Source: Tritrichomonas musculus
Taxonomy: Eukaryota; Parabasalia; Tritrichomonadida; Tritrichomonadidae
DNA: 64,000 bases
Direction of reading: 5' to 3'
Assembly: GCA_039105265.1 (NCBI GenBank)
Contig: JAPFFF010000049.1
Location: 248,001 to 312,000 of the forward strand
Positions 63,149-64,000 of this stretch are shown here, piece after piece. Below the pieces are notes generated by a model. The model did not search any database and was not told the origin of the DNA. It saw only the letters and a program-made list of their open reading frames with translations. Both the position numbers and the translations under genes were made by a program. Numbering within the stretch: position 1 is the stretch's first letter; the number at the start of each line of letters is the position of its first letter.

Positions 63149-63923
63149 ATGAACACAAACAACAACACTACTGTAGAAGCTATAAATGAAGATTACGAAT
63201 ATTTGCAGTATAATGTACATTTGAGAATTATACACTCTATCAAAGATGATTTCTATCAAATGCAAAGTATAATAGAAGCTTGTCAATCTAAGAAACAAGC
63301 TTCAGATTGGTATAGAAATTCTTCAACACAAGAACTTTTGGAAGAAATAAGGCGAGTCGGAGATTTCTCCGGGTCGAAAAATATATATGAAAAACGTGAA
63401 GATTTGCCTAATGGTCTTCGTGGGTATTATGTTCATAGAATTCTTGTAAATCATGTTGCAATTTGGTGTTCTCCACGATATTCTTACTATATCATGAAAC
63501 TTCTAGATTCTGTGTTTGAAAGAACGACAACAACAACAAACTCAATTACAACAACAACAAACAAAAATAGATGAACTTTTACCTCGCGCTGTTCCTCGAG
63601 ATCACAAACATGATTACAGATATTTAATTTGGAAAGAAATTATTCCTGACAATAGAGAATTTGTAAGATTGCACCTAGTACGAAGAAACAAACATAACTT
63701 CAGAGTTGTCTATAATCATCTTCACAATGAAGAAGAATGTTGGTACTATAAAAATAATCTTCCTATATCTATGAGTCCAAACCAAGATATAAAAGAAATT
63801 ATAAAGAAGAATTTTGGAGAAAATGATGTTAAGGTAGCTGGTTTTGTCGTTGTGATTCGAGTTTCCTGCCTTCCACGATTACACGAGCTTGTAGATTCAT
63901 ATTTTAAGAGTATGTCTGAATAA
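63149..63923 (+). pseudogene. KilA-N domain protein gene, Polinton 3 (about one break)
   Basis: Homolog of 24323-25090: NEDYEYLQYNVHLRIIHSIKDD, the KilA-N core GYYVHRILVNHVAIWCSPRYS and the C-terminal block RAVPRDHKHDYRYLIW. A CAA-rich microsatellite (around 63520-63575) lies in the linker. A palindrome (63358-63371) sits right after TQELLE, the same place as the unrelated palindrome in Polinton 1. It follows the capsid gene, unlike in Polinton 1. The region looks broken about once. Confidence 0.72.
63358..63371. repeat. Palindrome inside the KilA-N gene, Polinton 3
   Basis: CGGAGATTTCTCCG, flanked by CGA and TCG that extend the symmetry, in GC-richer sequence than its surroundings. Inserted after the codons for TQELLE. 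Confidence 0.75.
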
Positions 63924-64000
63924 AAAACTTTCACCTTATTTTTGTTTTCCCCCTCAACCTTAACTCACAATATTGTTTTCATTAAAAACTCTCATGTTAA

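Larger units (their letters stand above)
57246..64000. mobile_element. Polinton/Maverick element 3, left part (broken, runs off the window)
   Basis: Carries homologs of the first nine or so Polinton 2 genes in the same order and strands up to the capsid gene, then the KilA-N gene in place of the integrase. Closest to Polinton 2 in sequence. About two breaks are visible (capsid and KilA-N genes). Left boundary approximate; right end not in the window. It lies head-to-tail behind Polinton 2. Confidence 0.75.

Noticed and set aside
1-64000. LTR retroelement or reverse transcriptase
   Set aside because: The integrase is of the retroviral fold, but no reverse transcriptase, RNase H or long terminal direct repeats were seen; the polymerases are family B.

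Overview
The window looks like a stretch of a parabasalid flagellate genome, most likely Trichomonas vaginalis or a relative. The reasons are an AT-rich background, intron-free genes read with the standard code, very short spacers, and three stacked Polinton/Maverick virus-like elements of one family. The species is inferred; no host housekeeping gene or rRNA is present to prove it.

Region 1 (1-1244 and 25852-27457) is a lysine-rich unknown gene. Polinton 1 (1245-25845, 24.6 kb) sits inside it, flanked by a perfect 6-bp target duplication (ATGGTT) and by terminal inverted repeats of about 276 and 304 bp that start AG and end CT. Polinton 1 carries a packaging ATPase, a probable double jelly-roll major capsid protein, small virion-type proteins, an integrase, a 1485-residue repeat protein, a fibre-like gene region, a 1854-residue family B DNA polymerase with an HNH insert, and a KilA-N protein. 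It looks nearly whole (about two breaks, in the fibre region) and young.

Region 2 (27298-32311) is AT-rich and decayed. It holds a probable polymerase fragment and a small gene from another Maverick family, a 59-bp tandem repeat, a 250-bp foldback MITE, a degraded coiled-coil gene, and G/C-run hairpins.

Region 3 (32312-36120) is a virus-like cluster with a Ulp1/adenain-type cysteine protease, W-rich repeat proteins and small coiled-coil proteins. Whether it belongs to Polinton 2 is unclear. Region 4 (about 36187-57228) is Polinton 2, related to Polinton 1 but more AT-rich. Its capsid block is inverted relative to Polinton 1, it has an extra HNH-endonuclease island, and its fibre region carries a BspA/DUF285-like leucine-rich repeat domain. 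Region 5 (about 57246 to the window end) is the left part of Polinton 3, broken, in the same orientation and directly behind Polinton 2.

The genes fit one life plan. Polymerase and integrase replicate and insert the DNA; the ATPase packages it into capsids built from the major capsid protein and several small proteins; the fibre probably binds the host; KilA-N and HNH proteins act on DNA. Two recurring promoter-like words, TATTTTTG (mainly before virion and polymerase genes) and TTTTTTATC (mainly before end-proximal genes), suggest two expression classes. A conserved 39-49 residue membrane microprotein, a possible Pol III-type structured RNA at 23027-23346, and mobile palindromes inside reading frames are the least expected finds.
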